This document shows positions 19,192 to 28,388 of a stretch of 64,000 bases of DNA, piece after piece (position 1 is the stretch's first letter; each line of letters starts with the position of its first letter). The position numbers and the translations under genes were made by a program. Under the pieces are notes generated by a model that was given only the letters and a program-made list of their open reading frames with translations, ran no database searches and was not told the DNA's origin. Source of the stretch: Protaetiibacter sp. SSC-01 (lineage in GTDB: Bacteria; Actinomycetota; Actinomycetes; Actinomycetales; Microbacteriaceae); the NCBI RefSeq assembly GCF_014483895.1, contig NZ_CP059987.1, forward strand, positions 1,736,001 through 1,800,000. Reading direction: 5' to 3'.

Positions 19192-22100
19192 CTACTCGAC
19201 GACGACGAGCAGGTCTCCGGCGTCCACCTGCTGCGTCGCGGGGATGGCGAGGCGCGCCACGGTGCCCGAGACGGGCGAGGTGATGGCGGCCTCCATCTTC
19301 ATGGCCTCGATGGTCGCGACCGGCTGACCCGCCTCGATGCGGTCGCCCTCGGCGACCTTGAGGGTGACGACGCCCGAGAACGGGGCGGCGACGTGGCCCG
19401 GCTTCGACGTGTCGGCCTTCTCGGCGCTCGCGGTCTGCACCGAGATGGAGCGGTCGCGCACGAACACGGGTCGCAGCTGGCCGTTGAGGGTCGTCATGAC
19501 GGTGCGCATGCCCTTGTCGTCGGCCTCGCCGATCGCCTCGAGACCCACGAACAGGCTCACGCCCGGCCCGATCTGCACGGTGTGCTCGACGCCCGGTTTG
19601 AGGCCGTACAGGTAGTCGACCGTGTCGAGCACCGAGAGGTCCCCGAAGAGCTCGCGCACCTGCTCGAACTGGCGCGTCGGCGCGGCGAACAGCAGGCGGT
19701 TGAGCGTCTCGCGGCGGGCGGCGGTGTCGCCCTCGAGGCCCGCACGATCGGCGTCGCTCAACTGCTCGACACCGATGCGCACCTCGCGCCCCTTGAGCAC
19801 CTTGCTGCGGAACGGCTCGGGCCATCCGCCGGGGAGGTCGCCGAGCTCGCCCGCCATGAAGCCGATGACCGAGTCGGGGATGTCGTACTTGTCGGGGTTC
19901 TGCTCGAAGTCGGCCGGGTCGGCGTTCGTCGCGGCGAGCTGCAGCGCGAGGTCGCCGACGACCTTCGACGAGGGAGTGACCTTGGTGGGACGGCCCAGGA
20001 TGCGGTTGGCCGCCGCGTACCAGTCCTCGACCTTCTCGAACTGGTCGCCCAAGCCGAGGGCGATCGCCTGCTGACGCAGGTTCGACAGCTGACCGCCGGG
20101 GATCTCGTGGTGGTAGACGCGCCCGGTGGGGCCGGGCAGGCCCGACTCGAACGGCTTGTAGGCGCGCCGCACGGCCTCCCAGTACGGCTCGAGGTCGCTC
20201 ACGGCGTCGAGCGAGAGGCCCGTGTCGCGGTCGGTGTGCGCGGTCGCGGCGACGAGCGCCGAGAGGCTCGGCTGGCTCGTCGTGCCGGCCATGGGCGCGC
20301 TGGCGGCGTCCACGGCATCCGCACCCGCGCGGCTCGCCGCGAGGAGCGTCGCGAGCTGGCCGCCCGCGGTGTCGTGCGTGTGCACGTGCACGGGAAGGTC
20401 GAAGTTCTCGCGCAGCGCGGCGACGAGCTTCTCGGCGGCGCCGGCGCGCAGGAGGCCCGCCATGTCCTTGATCGCGAGGATGTGGGCTCCCGCGTCGACG
20501 ATCTGCTCCGCGAGGCGCAGGTAGTAGTCGAGCGTGTAGAGCTTCTCCTCGGGGTCGAGCAGGTCGCCCGTGTAGCAGAGCGCGACCTCGGCGACGGTCG
20601 TGCCCGTCGCGAGCACGGCGTCGATCGCGGGGCGCATCTGGTCGACGTCGTTGAGGGCGTCGAAGATGCGGAAGATGTCGACGCCGGTCTCGGCGGCCTC
20701 CTTGACGAACGCCTCGGTGACCTCGGTCGGGTACGGCGTGTAGCCCACCGTGTTGCGGCCACGCAGGAGCATCTGGATGGCGATGTTCGGCAGCGCTTCG
20801 CGCATCTTCGCGAGCCGCTCCCACGGGTCCTCGCCGAGGAAGCGCAGCGCGACGTCGTAGGTCGCGCCGCCCCACGCCTCGACCGAGAGCAGCTCGGGGG
20901 TGAGGCGCGCGACGTGCGGCATGACCGAGACGAGGTCCTTCGTGCGCACACGCGTCGCGAGGAGCGACTGGTGGGCGTCGCGGAACGTCGTCTCGGTGAC
21001 GGCGAGCGTCGTCTGCGCGCGCAGGGCGGACGCGAAGCCCTCGGGTCCGAGCTCGAGGAGGCGCTGGCGGGAGCCGGCAGGCGCGGGCTGCGTGAGGTCG
21101 ACATCCGGGAGCTTGAGCGCCGGGTCGATCGCGCCCTCGCCCGCGCCGTTCGGCTGGTTGACGGTGACGTCGGCGAGCCAGTTGAGGATCTTCGTGCCGC
21201 GGTCGCGCGACTCGCGGCCGCGGACGAGCCACGGGCGCTCGTCGATGAACGACGTCGACACGTCGCCCTTGAGGAAGTCGGCGTCGTCGAAGACGGCCTG
21301 CAGGAACGGGATGTTGGTCGAGACGCCGCGCAGGCGGAACTCCGCGAGGCCGCGGCGGGCGCGGCGCACGGCCGACGGGAAGTCGCGGCCGCGGCAGATC
21401 ATCTTGACGAGCATCGAGTCGAAGTAGGGCGAGACCTGAGCGCCCGCGGCGACCGTGCCGCCGTCGAGACGGATGCCGGCGCCGCCCGGCGAGCGGTACG
21501 TCGTGATCTTGCCCGTGTCGGGGCGGAACCCGGCGGCCGGGTCCTCGGTCGTGATGCGGCACTGGATCGCGAATCCGCGCGGCTGCAGCTCCTCCTGGCG
21601 GAGCCCGAGGTCGGCGAGGGTCTCCCCCGCGGCGATGCGCATCTGCGCCTGCACGAGGTCGACATCCGTGACCTCCTCGGTCACCGTGTGCTCGACCTGG
21701 ATGCGCGGGTTCATCTCGATGAACACGTGCTGTCCGGCGCGCTCGCCCGCCGTGTCGAGCAGGAACTCGACGGTGCCCGCGTTAACGTAGCCGATCGACT
21801 TCGCGAACGCGACCGCGTCGCGGTACATCGCCTGACGGATCGAGTCGTCGAGGTTCGGAGCAGGCGCGATCTCCACGACCTTCTGATGGCGGCGCTGCAC
21901 CGAGCAGTCGCGCTCGAAGAGGTGGAAGGTCTCGCCCGTCGCGTCGGCGAGGATCTGCACCTCGATGTGGCGCGGACGCACGACGGCCTGCTCGATGAAC
22001 ATTCGGGCGTCGCCGAACGCGCTGTCGGCCTCGCGCATGGCGGCCTCGAGCGCGGGGCGCAGCTCCTCGCGCGTGTCGACGCGACGCATCCCACGCCCGC

Positions 22101-22590
22101 CGCCGCCCGCGACGGCCTTCGCGAAGACCGGGAAGCCGATCTCGTCGGCGCCGCGCAGCAGCTCCTCGATGTCGGTCGTCGCCGGGGTGGACTTGAGCAC
22201 GGGGACGCCCGCCGAGATGGCGTGCTCCTTCGCCGTGACCTTGTTGCCCGCCATCTCGAGCACGTGCTCGCCGGGTCCGATGAAGGTGATGCCGTTCGCG
22301 GCGGCCGCGGCGGCGAGCTCCGGGTTCTCGGAGAGGAAGCCGTAGCCGGGGTAGATCGCGTCGGCGCCCGAGAGCTTCGCGACGCGGATGATCTCGTCGA
22401 CGTCGAGGTAGGCGCGGACCGGGTGGCCCTCCTCCCCGATGAGGTACGCCTCGTCCGCCTTGAGGCGGTGCATCGAGTTGCGGTCCTCCCACGGGTACAC
22501 GGCGACCGTGCGGGCGCCGAGCTCGTACGCGGCGCGGAAGGCGCGGATCGCGATCTCTCCTCGGTTGGCGACCAGGATCTTCGAGAACAT
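19192..22590 (-). CDS. pyc: Pyruvate carboxylase
   Basis: This 1132-residue biotin enzyme makes oxaloacetate from pyruvate and bicarbonate, replenishing the TCA cycle. The biotin carboxylase domain opens MFSKILVANRGEIAIRAFRA and includes AVAGGGGRGMR and EMNPRIQVEHTVTEEVT. The carboxyltransferase domain includes VEAWGGATYDVALRFL and the metal-binding HVHTHDTAGGQ. The C-terminal carrier domain carries biotinyl Lys1098 in EAMKMEA. Length is normal. The start ATG follows GGAAGGA. A minus-strand -10-like TAGTCT lies in the 81 bp shared with the divergent parA. Confidence 0.97.
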   Translation of the reverse strand: MFSKILVANRGEIAIRAFRAAYELGARTVAVYPWEDRNSMHRLKADEAYLIGEEGHPVRAYLDVDEIIRVAKLSGADAIYPGYGFLSENPELAAAAAANGITFIGPGEHVLEMAGNKVTAKEHAISAGVPVLKSTPATTDIEELLRGADEIGFPVFAKAVAGGGGRGMRRVDTREELRPALEAAMREADSAFGDARMFIEQAVVRPRHIEVQILADATGETFHLFERDCSVQRRHQKVVEIAPAPNLDDSIRQAMYRDAVAFAKSIGYVNAGTVEFLLDTAGERAGQHVFIEMNPRIQVEHTVTEEVTDVDLVQAQMRIAAGETLADLGLRQEELQPRGFAIQCRITTEDPAAGFRPDTGKITTYRSPGGAGIRLDGGTVAAGAQVSPYFDSMLVKMICRGRDFPSAVRRARRGLAEFRLRGVSTNIPFLQAVFDDADFLKGDVSTSFIDERPWLVRGRESRDRGTKILNWLADVTVNQPNGAGEGAIDPALKLPDVDLTQPAPAGSRQRLLELGPEGFASALRAQTTLAVTETTFRDAHQSLLATRVRTKDLVSVMPHVARLTPELLSVEAWGGATYDVALRFLGEDPWERLAKMREALPNIAIQMLLRGRNTVGYTPYPTEVTEAFVKEAAETGVDIFRIFDALNDVDQMRPAIDAVLATGTTVAEVALCYTGDLLDPEEKLYTLDYYLRLAEQIVDAGAHILAIKDMAGLLRAGAAEKLVAALRENFDLPVHVHTHDTAGGQLATLLAASRAGADAVDAASAPMAGTTSQPSLSALVAATAHTDRDTGLSLDAVSDLEPYWEAVRRAYKPFESGLPGPTGRVYHHEIPGGQLSNLRQQAIALGLGDQFEKVEDWYAAANRILGRPTKVTPSSKVVGDLALQLAATNADPADFEQNPDKYDIPDSVIGFMAGELGDLPGGWPEPFRSKVLKGREVRIGVEQLSDADRAGLEGDTAARRETLNRLLFAAPTRQFEQVRELFGDLSVLDTVDYLYGLKPGVEHTVQIGPGVSLFVGLEAIGEADDKGMRTVMTTLNGQLRPVFVRDRSISVQTASAEKADTSKPGHVAAPFSGVVTLKVAEGDRIEAGQPVATIEAMKMEAAITSPVSGTVARLAIPATQQVDAGDLLVVVE

Positions 22591-22671
22591 GCGGTCCTTC
22601 CTGCCGGGGGTTCCCGACGCGAGGGGGAGGCTTTGGGTTCTTTCAGACTAGTGAAGGTAGGGTGACTTCTC

Positions 22672-23478
22672 GTGCACGTTCTGAGCGTCAGCTCCCTCAA
22701 GGGGGGCGTGGGGAAGACCACGGTGACACTCGGGCTCGCATCCGCGGCCTTCGCGCGGGGCATCTCGACGCTCGTGGTCGACCTCGACCCGCAGTCGGAT
22801 GTCTCGACCGGCATGGACATCGACGTCGCCGGCCACCTCAACGTCGCGGATGTGCTGGCCTCCCCCAAGGAGAAGATCGTCCGCGCCGCGATCGCCCCAT
22901 CCGGGTGGACACGCGGCCGCAGCGGCAAGATCGACGTGCTCATCGGGTCGCCGTCGGCGATCAACTTCGACGGGCCGCACCCGTCGATCCGCGACATCTG
23001 GAAGCTCGAGGAGGCGCTCGCGCACGTCGAGAAGGAGTACGAGCTCGTGCTCATCGACTGCGCTCCCTCGCTCAACGCGCTCACGCGCACGGCGTGGGCC
23101 GCATCCGACCGCGTCGTCGTCGTGACGGAGCCTGGCCTCTTCTCGGTCGCGGCCGCCGACCGCGCCCTCCGCGCGATCGAGGAGATCCGCCGCGGCATCT
23201 CGCCGCGCCTGCAGCCCCTCGGCATCATCGTCAACCGTGCTCGCGTGCAGTCGCTCGAGCACCAGTTCCGCATCAAGGAGCTGCGCGACATGTTCGGGCC
23301 GCTCGTGCTCGCCCCGCAGCTGCCCGAGCGCACCTCGCTGCAGCAGGCGCAGGGCGCAGCGAAGCCGCTCCACGTGTGGCCGGGCGAGGGCGCGCAGGAG
23401 ATGGCGCACAACTTCGACGTGCTGCTCGAGCGCGTGCTGCGCACCTCGCGTCTCCACGAGACGCAGCCGACGAACTAG
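22672..23478 (+). CDS. ParA-family chromosome-associated ATPase
   Basis: The 268-residue protein starts MHVLSVSSLKGGVGKTTVTLG with the deviant Walker A motif, then VVDLDPQSDVSTGM and VLIDCAPSLNALTR. It is a stand-alone ParA-like ATPase with no ParB partner nearby. In M. tuberculosis and many actinobacteria a similar ATPase (Rv1708) directly precedes scpA-scpB; here the ScpAB genes are 36 kb away. The GTG at 22672 follows the -10-like TAGGGT (22658-22663) by 8 nt, so the message is probably leaderless. Confidence 0.85.
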   Translation: MHVLSVSSLKGGVGKTTVTLGLASAAFARGISTLVVDLDPQSDVSTGMDIDVAGHLNVADVLASPKEKIVRAAIAPSGWTRGRSGKIDVLIGSPSAINFDGPHPSIRDIWKLEEALAHVEKEYELVLIDCAPSLNALTRTAWAASDRVVVVTEPGLFSVAAADRALRAIEEIRRGISPRLQPLGIIVNRARVQSLEHQFRIKELRDMFGPLVLAPQLPERTSLQQAQGAAKPLHVWPGEGAQEMAHNFDVLLERVLRTSRLHETQPTN

Positions 23479-23494
23479 TCGCGCGGGCGGCGAG

Positions 23495-24055
23495 CTAGCT
23501 GGCGGCGCGCTTGGCGCGACGCGCGGCGAGCTCGTCGGCCGGGTCGACGCTCGTGGAGTCGAGCTCGACGAGGCTCGACTCGACCTCGCGCAGCACCTTG
23601 CCGACGGCGATGCCGAAGACGCCCTGGCCTCGGCTCACGAGGTCGATGACCTCGTCGTCGGAGGTGCAGAGGTAGACGCTCGCGCCGTCGGACATGAGGG
23701 TCGTCTGGGCGAGGTCGTTGACGCCGGCCTCGCGCAGCTGACCGATGGCGGTGCGGATCTGCTGCAGCGAGATGCCCGTGTCGAGCAGTCGCTTGACGAG
23801 CTTGAGCACGAGGATGTCGCGGAAGCCGTAGAGGCGCTGCGAGCCGGATCCGGCGGCGCCGCGGATGGTGGGCTCGACGAGTTCGGTGCGGGCCCAGTAG
23901 TCGAGCTGGCGGTAGCTGATGCCCGCCGCACGCGCCGCGACCGTGCCGCGGTAGCCGGCGCTGTCGTCGAGGTCGGGAAGACCGTCGGTGAAGAGGAGGC
24001 CGAGGTCGTAGCGCGGTGCCGCGTCGCGTGCGCTCTGCTCGCCGCTGTCGCTCAT
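23495..24055 (-). CDS. MerR-family regulator (Rv1830-like)
   Basis: The 186-residue protein carries a MerR helix-turn-helix (GTVAARAAGISYRQLDYWARTELVEPTI), then RLYGFRDILVLKLVKRLLDTGISLQQI and a helical C-terminus. No effector cysteines are seen. It resembles Rv1830, which neighbours garA and the FtsR homologue in mycobacteria. I start at MSDSGEQ, preceded by GGGAGGA; a start ten codons earlier is possible but has no such site. Confidence 0.8.
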   Translation of the reverse strand: MSDSGEQSARDAAPRYDLGLLFTDGLPDLDDSAGYRGTVAARAAGISYRQLDYWARTELVEPTIRGAAGSGSQRLYGFRDILVLKLVKRLLDTGISLQQIRTAIGQLREAGVNDLAQTTLMSDGASVYLCTSDDEVIDLVSRGQGVFGIAVGKVLREVESSLVELDSTSVDPADELAARRAKRAAS

Positions 24056-24225
24056 GTCGACTGTCCTCCCTTGCGGGTCCGCCACTTAACCCTCAGGTTG
24101 AAGTTGAAGTTCAGACTCGCTGTCGTCCTCCACGGTACCCACCCGGAGGGGCACCATCAATCACATCCGCACGAGCGCTCGGCGTGTCGCGACGAATTGC
24201 CGCATCCGCTCCCCCGCTCGGGGGC

Positions 24226-24918
24226 CTAGAGCCGCCCGAGGGCCGAGCGGATGAGGCTCGACCGCACGACCTCGAGCTGGCCGGCGATCTCGCGAGCGAG
24301 CTCCTGAGCCTTCGCACGGCTCGACGCGTCCTTGCGGCGCGCGATGGGGATGAGGGCCGACTCGATGAGGCCGAGCTCGCGCTCCGCCGCCGCGCGGAAG
24401 CCGCGCAGGTGGCGGGGCTCGATGCCCGAGCGCTGCAGTTCGACGAGCGCCTTGAGCACCGCGAGTGCGTCCTCGCTGTAGTGCTCGGCGGGGACGATGA
24501 GGGATGCCGAGATCGCGTCCTGCAGGAGCATCGCGTTGGCACCCGCCTCACGGATGAGCTCCTCGCGCGACAGGCGGCGCTCGCTCGGGAGCATCGACGG
24601 TGCCGTGACCGTGATGCCGCCGGGGAGGGTCGGCTCTCGACCCGCGTCGAGCTCGTCGAGGTAGGTGCGGATGATCTTGAGCGGCAGGTAGTAGTCGCGC
24701 TGCATCGAGAGCACGAGCCGCAGGCGCTCGACATCCGCCGGCGAGAACTTGCGGTAGCCCGACTCGGTGCGCGCCGGGGTGACGAGCTGGCGCTCCTCGA
24801 GGAAGCGGAGCTTCGAGGGGCTGAGGTCGGGGAACTCGGGGTTGAGGCGCGCGAGCACCTGGCCGATGCTGAGGAGCTGAGGCCCGCTCTGCGAGCGGGC
24901 CGCCGATGTCGCCGCCAT
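24226..24918 (-). CDS. ftsR: FtsR-like MerR regulator (Rv1828 homologue)
   Basis: The 230-residue MerR-type protein has LLSIGQVLARLNPEFPDLSPSKLRFLEERQLVTPAR followed by RKFSPADVERLRLVLSMQRDYYLPLKIIR, matching the Rv1828/FtsR group. In Corynebacterium glutamicum FtsR activates ftsZ. The C-terminal half is a helical effector or dimerisation region. Its ATG overlaps the garA stop (TGATG), so the two genes are translationally coupled. Confidence 0.85.
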   Translation of the reverse strand: MAATSAARSQSGPQLLSIGQVLARLNPEFPDLSPSKLRFLEERQLVTPARTESGYRKFSPADVERLRLVLSMQRDYYLPLKIIRTYLDELDAGREPTLPGGITVTAPSMLPSERRLSREELIREAGANAMLLQDAISASLIVPAEHYSEDALAVLKALVELQRSGIEPRHLRGFRAAAERELGLIESALIPIARRKDASSRAKAQELAREIAGQLEVVRSSLIRSALGRL

Positions 24919-25421
24919 CAGCGGGTCGGCACCCGGTCGGCGCGCGAAGCGTAGAACGTGAGCCGGAACTTGCCCACCTGCACCTCGGCCCCGTCGCTCA
25001 GCAGTGCGGAGTCGATGCGCACGCCGTCGAAGTAGGTGCCGTTGAGCGAGCCGAGGTCGTGCACCTGGAACACCGTGCCCGTGCGCACGAACTCGGCGTG
25101 ACGGCGCGACACCGTCACGTCGTCGAGGAAGATGTCAGCGTCGGGGTGACGGCCGGCGACCGTCGAGTCGGCGTCGAGCAGAAAGCGCGCGCCCACGTTG
25201 GGTCCACGGCGGACGACGAGAAGAGCGGACCCCGACGGCAGCGCGGCGATCGCCTCGCGCTCCTCATCCGATACCCCTGCCTCCATCGCAGCGAGCTGCT
25301 GGCGGAAGTCCTCGGTGAAGTGCGCGGTCGTGTCGTTCGAGACGGGATCGGGCTTCGCGGGGGTGTTCACCGCGTCGTCAGCTCCCGAACCGCCCGGAAC
25401 GTCTGTGGCGTCGTCGACCAT
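24918..25421 (-). CDS. garA: GarA/OdhI-like FHA regulator
   Basis: The 167-residue protein has an N-terminal tail with SNDTTAHFTEDF (Thr31, Thr32), which aligns with the ETT(S) phosphorylation site of GarA. A C-terminal FHA domain follows: SALLVVRRGPNVGARFLL, AGRHPDADIFLDDVTVSRRHAEF, LGSLNGTYFDGVRI. In relatives, PknB/PknG-type kinases phosphorylate this tail and thereby control inhibition of 2-oxoglutarate dehydrogenase. A longer ORF upstream is spurious; the ATG at 25421 follows GGAGGG. It is coupled to ftsR downstream and starts 11 bp after the phosphatidyltransferase stop. Confidence 0.92.
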   Translation of the reverse strand: MVDDATDVPGGSGADDAVNTPAKPDPVSNDTTAHFTEDFRQQLAAMEAGVSDEEREAIAALPSGSALLVVRRGPNVGARFLLDADSTVAGRHPDADIFLDDVTVSRRHAEFVRTGTVFQVHDLGSLNGTYFDGVRIDSALLSDGAEVQVGKFRLTFYASRADRVPTR

Positions 25422-25432
25422 CGCGCCCTCCT

Positions 25433-26035
25433 TCAGTTCCCCAGAGTATCGGATGCGGCCGCCCCGTCTACCCGGTCCTGACGCACGAGACGGATCGTCT
25501 CGCGGAGGTAGATCGCACCCGCCCACCAGTAGAGGAACGCACCCCACAGCGCGAGCGCCCAGCCGAACGGATCGCTCACGGCGGCGATCGACGGCACCGC
25601 CGCACCGAGCACGAGCGTCGGGAGCGCGAACAGCAGCGAGAACGTCGCGACCTTGCCGAGGTGGTGCACCGGGAGGGGGCCGTAGCCGTGCGTCGCGAGC
25701 ACAGGACCGAGCAGCACGATGCCGATGTCGCGCAGCACGATGAGGATGACGAGCCACCACGGCAGGAAGTCCTGCCACGCGAGGCCGATGAGCGTCGAGA
25801 AGATGAAGAGCCGATCGACCGCGGGGTCGAGCACCTGCCCGATGCGGCTCACCTGGTTGAAGCGGCGGGCGACGAAGCCGTCGACGAAGTCGGTGACGCT
25901 CGACACGACGATGACGATGAGGGCCCATCCGTACTGCTCCGTTCCGAGCAGCCAGAGGAAGACGGGGATGAGCACGAGGCGCACCGCGCTGAGCACGTTG
26001 GGAACCGTCACGACGCGCGAGCTGACAGCCTCCAT
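25433..26035 (-). CDS. CDP-alcohol phosphatidyltransferase (PgsA-like)
   Basis: This 200-residue integral membrane enzyme has the family signature D-(x2)-DG-(x2)-AR-(x8)-G-(x3)-D-(x3)-D, seen in DFVDGFVARRFNQVSRIGQV and the following LDPAVDR. About five membrane segments are visible. It probably joins CDP-diacylglycerol to glycerol 3-phosphate, like Rv1822 (pgsA2) close to garA in mycobacteria, but the alcohol acceptor cannot be read. The ATG at 26035 is preceded by GAGGAGG; the longer ORF overlaps the divergent gene. Confidence 0.85.
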   Translation of the reverse strand: MEAVSSRVVTVPNVLSAVRLVLIPVFLWLLGTEQYGWALIVIVVSSVTDFVDGFVARRFNQVSRIGQVLDPAVDRLFIFSTLIGLAWQDFLPWWLVILIVLRDIGIVLLGPVLATHGYGPLPVHHLGKVATFSLLFALPTLVLGAAVPSIAAVSDPFGWALALWGAFLYWWAGAIYLRETIRLVRQDRVDGAAASDTLGN

Positions 26036-26078
26036 CCGACCTCCTCGCCGCGAGTCTATCGATGCGTAGGATGCCGCC

Positions 26079-26900
26079 ATGAACCCGCTCCTGATCGTCG
26101 TGCTCGTCGCGGCCGCGGTGTGCGCCTTCTGCTGGATCGCCTCGCTCGTGACGAAGGACACGTCCTGGGTGGACCGGCTGTGGTCGGTCGTGCCGGTCGT
26201 CTACGTGTGGATCTTCGCCGCCGCATCCGGGCTCTCCGACCCGCGCCTCGTCGTCATGGGCGTGCTCGCGACGCTGTGGGGCGCGCGCCTCACGTTCAAC
26301 TTCGCGCGCAAGGGCGGCTACACGGGGATGGAGGACTACCGCTGGGCGATCCTGCGCGAGCGGATGTCGCCCGCGCAGTTCCAGGCGTTCAACCTGCTGT
26401 TCATCGTGCTGTACCAGAACGCCCTGCTCGTGCTCATCACGCTGCCCGCGCTCACGGCGCTCGAGAGCTCCCGCCCGTTCGGTCCGCTCGATGTCGCGCT
26501 CGCCGTGCTCTTCCTCGCGGCCCTCGTGGGCGAGACGGTCGCCGACGAGCAGCAGTGGCGCTTCCACCGATGGAAGGCGGCGGAGGTGGCGGCCGGCCGC
26601 GAGCCGTCGCCTCGCTTCCTCCAGACGGGCCTCTGGAGCTGCTCGCGGCATCCGAACTTCTTCTTCGAGCAGGCGCAGTGGTGGCTGTTCTTCCTGATCG
26701 GGGCGGTCGCCGCCGGCACGGTGCTCGTCTGGACGGTCGTGGGCGCCGCGCTGCTCACGGTGCTCTTCATCGGGTCGACGATGTTCACCGAGTCGATCAC
26801 GCGCGGCAAGTACCCGGAGTACGCGGAATACCAGTCGCGGGTCTCCCCGATCGTGCCGTGGTTCCCCCGGCGACACGCCGTAGCGGTTCCCGAGGGCTGA
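26079..26900 (+). CDS. DUF1295 membrane protein (steroid 5-alpha-reductase fold)
   Basis: The 273-residue protein has about six membrane segments. The DUF1295 signature is near the C-terminus: FLQTGLWSCSRHPNFFFEQ, then FIGSTMFTESITRGKYPEY. Family members resemble NAD(P)H-dependent reductases or methyltransferases acting on lipids, but the substrate here is unknown. TAGGAT lies exactly 6 nt before the ATG, so the mRNA is probably leaderless. Confidence 0.85.
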   Translation: MNPLLIVVLVAAAVCAFCWIASLVTKDTSWVDRLWSVVPVVYVWIFAAASGLSDPRLVVMGVLATLWGARLTFNFARKGGYTGMEDYRWAILRERMSPAQFQAFNLLFIVLYQNALLVLITLPALTALESSRPFGPLDVALAVLFLAALVGETVADEQQWRFHRWKAAEVAAGREPSPRFLQTGLWSCSRHPNFFFEQAQWWLFFLIGAVAAGTVLVWTVVGAALLTVLFIGSTMFTESITRGKYPEYAEYQSRVSPIVPWFPRRHAVAVPEG

Positions 26901-27034
26901 GCGCAAGGGGTTTTCGCGTTTTCGCCTGCGGCGGTTGACTGTTCACGGTCGAACGGACCGCCCAACCGGCACCCCGGAAGGGCACCCCGACCGCGACGGA
27001 ACCCCGACCGGGGAGCCGAGAAGGAGATGCCACC

Positions 27035-27196
27035 ATGAACATCCTCGCCATCATCATCGCGATCGTCGCCCTGATCCTGCTGTTCACGGGCGGTTTCGTG
27101 CAGTCCCTGAACTTCCTCCTGTGGGTGGGGATCGTGCTGCTCGTGATCGCGGCCATCGTGTTCCTGATGCGTTTCATCAGCGGACGCCGCGTGTAA
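27035..27196 (+). CDS. 53-residue hydrophobic membrane peptide
   Basis: Two membrane segments (NILAIIIAIVALILLFTGG and FLLWVGIVLLVIAAIVFLM) are followed by RFISGRRV. The ATG is preceded by GAAGGAG at seven bases, which supports translation. Small proteins of this type are widespread and uncharacterised in actinobacteria. A similar 54-residue protein lies at 35208-35372 in the tRNA island. Confidence 0.7.
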   Translation: MNILAIIIAIVALILLFTGGFVQSLNFLLWVGIVLLVIAAIVFLMRFISGRRV

Positions 27197-27276
27197 CGCA
27201 CACCACGAGTCGAGCCGGGTGCGGACTCGCCGTCTTCGAGACGGCGGCCGCACCCGGCTCACGTTAACGTGGGGTG

Positions 27277-27765
27277 ATGTCGTGCATCCGCTTCAACACC
27301 CCGGCCCAGCGGGCGCAGATGGCGGCGCTCGCCCCGCGCATGCTGACCCCCGAGGAGGTCGCCGCGCAGCATCCGGCTCCCCCCGTGACGGAGTCGAAGC
27401 TGCGCCGCCTGCGGCTGCTCGCGGATGACGCGAACCCCAAGATCCGCGAGGCGGCCGCGAGCTCGTACCACGCGCCCGTCGACCTGTACGAGAAGCTCGC
27501 CCACGACGACGACGAGGGCGTGCGCGCCGTCGTCGCCCGCAACACCGCCACGCCGTGCGACGTGCTGCGCGAGCTCGCGCACGACGATTCGCCCGTCGTG
27601 CGCGGCTGGGTCGCCGTCAACTACTTCGTGCCGGCGGATGTCATGGACGAGCTCGCGGAGGACGACGACCCCGTCGTGCGCGGGCTCGTGCAGTGGAAGG
27701 CGACGCTCGCCGAGGAGGCCGCCGCGGAGGCGGCCGCGCAGCGCGAGACCGCCGACGCGCACTAG
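27277..27765 (+). CDS. HEAT/LRV-like repeat protein
   Basis: The 162-residue protein contains at least four short helical repeats of about 24 residues. Examples are LRLLADDANPKIREAAASS, LYEKLAHDDDEGVRAVVARN and VLRELAHDDSPVVRGWVAVN, ending in an Ala/Glu-rich helix. Such repeats form solenoids for protein binding; the partner is unknown. The ATG lies 6 nt after TAACGT, implying a leaderless start; a GTG one codon upstream is the alternative. Confidence 0.7.
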   Translation: MSCIRFNTPAQRAQMAALAPRMLTPEEVAAQHPAPPVTESKLRRLRLLADDANPKIREAAASSYHAPVDLYEKLAHDDDEGVRAVVARNTATPCDVLRELAHDDSPVVRGWVAVNYFVPADVMDELAEDDDPVVRGLVQWKATLAEEAAAEAAAQRETADAH

Positions 27766-27768
27766 ACG

Positions 27769-28290
27769 CTAGCCGGCGATCGCGACCGCGAGCTGCGGGT
27801 CCAGCTCGGCGAGTTCGGCACGCCATCCGGGCCAGCCCGCGGCGACGCCGGGATGCAGCGGCAGGTGCTCGACCTCGTCGAACGGCACCCAGCGCAGCGA
27901 CACCGACTCGGCGTCGCCGATGACGGGCTCGAAGACCTCCGTCGCGAGCGCGAGGACGGTCGTGTACGACCAGTAGCCGAAATCGAGGGCCGACTCGGCG
28001 AGCACCGTGACGAACTCCGGGCGGACGCCCGCCTCCTCCTCCGCCTCGCGGAGGGCCCCGTCGACGGCGCTCTCATGCTCGTCGTGCCGGGCGCCGCCGG
28101 GGATGCCCCACGTGCCGCCGAGGTGGCTCCACTCCGCGCGCAACTGCAGGAGCACACCCGCATCCGGGTGAGCGAGCAGCAGCCCGGCGGCCCCGAAGCG
28201 GCCCCAGTAGCGCCCCTGCGGTCCGTCGACCCACGCGTCTCCGGGACCGTGCGGCCGTCGGGCGCGCGGGTCGTGGGCTGCCCGGGTCAT
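27769..28290 (-). CDS. Nudix hydrolase
   Basis: The 173-residue protein has the Nudix box ending in ALREAEEEAGV, preceded by GGTWGIPGGARHDEHES. Nudix enzymes hydrolyse nucleoside diphosphate-X compounds; the substrate cannot be predicted. Spacing from the box glycine to the first glutamate is six residues rather than the canonical five, a one-residue insertion. TAGGCT lies exactly 6 nt before the ATG on the minus strand. Its stop is 3 bp from the convergent HEAT-repeat stop. Confidence 0.88.
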   Translation of the reverse strand: MTRAAHDPRARRPHGPGDAWVDGPQGRYWGRFGAAGLLLAHPDAGVLLQLRAEWSHLGGTWGIPGGARHDEHESAVDGALREAEEEAGVRPEFVTVLAESALDFGYWSYTTVLALATEVFEPVIGDAESVSLRWVPFDEVEHLPLHPGVAAGWPGWRAELAELDPQLAVAIAG

Positions 28291-28388
28291 GCCGCCAGCC
28301 TACGTGCCCGAGCGCCGCGGAACGGCGGATGCGACGCCGCGTGAAGACGCCGGTCGCGATCTCGGGGGTGTGACGTAGGCTCCCCCGC

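Noticed and set aside
22711-23444. Large minus-strand frames overlapping the ParA gene and pyc 5' end
   Set aside because: They are antisense to genes with clear Walker motifs and have Ser/Arg-rich shadow composition.
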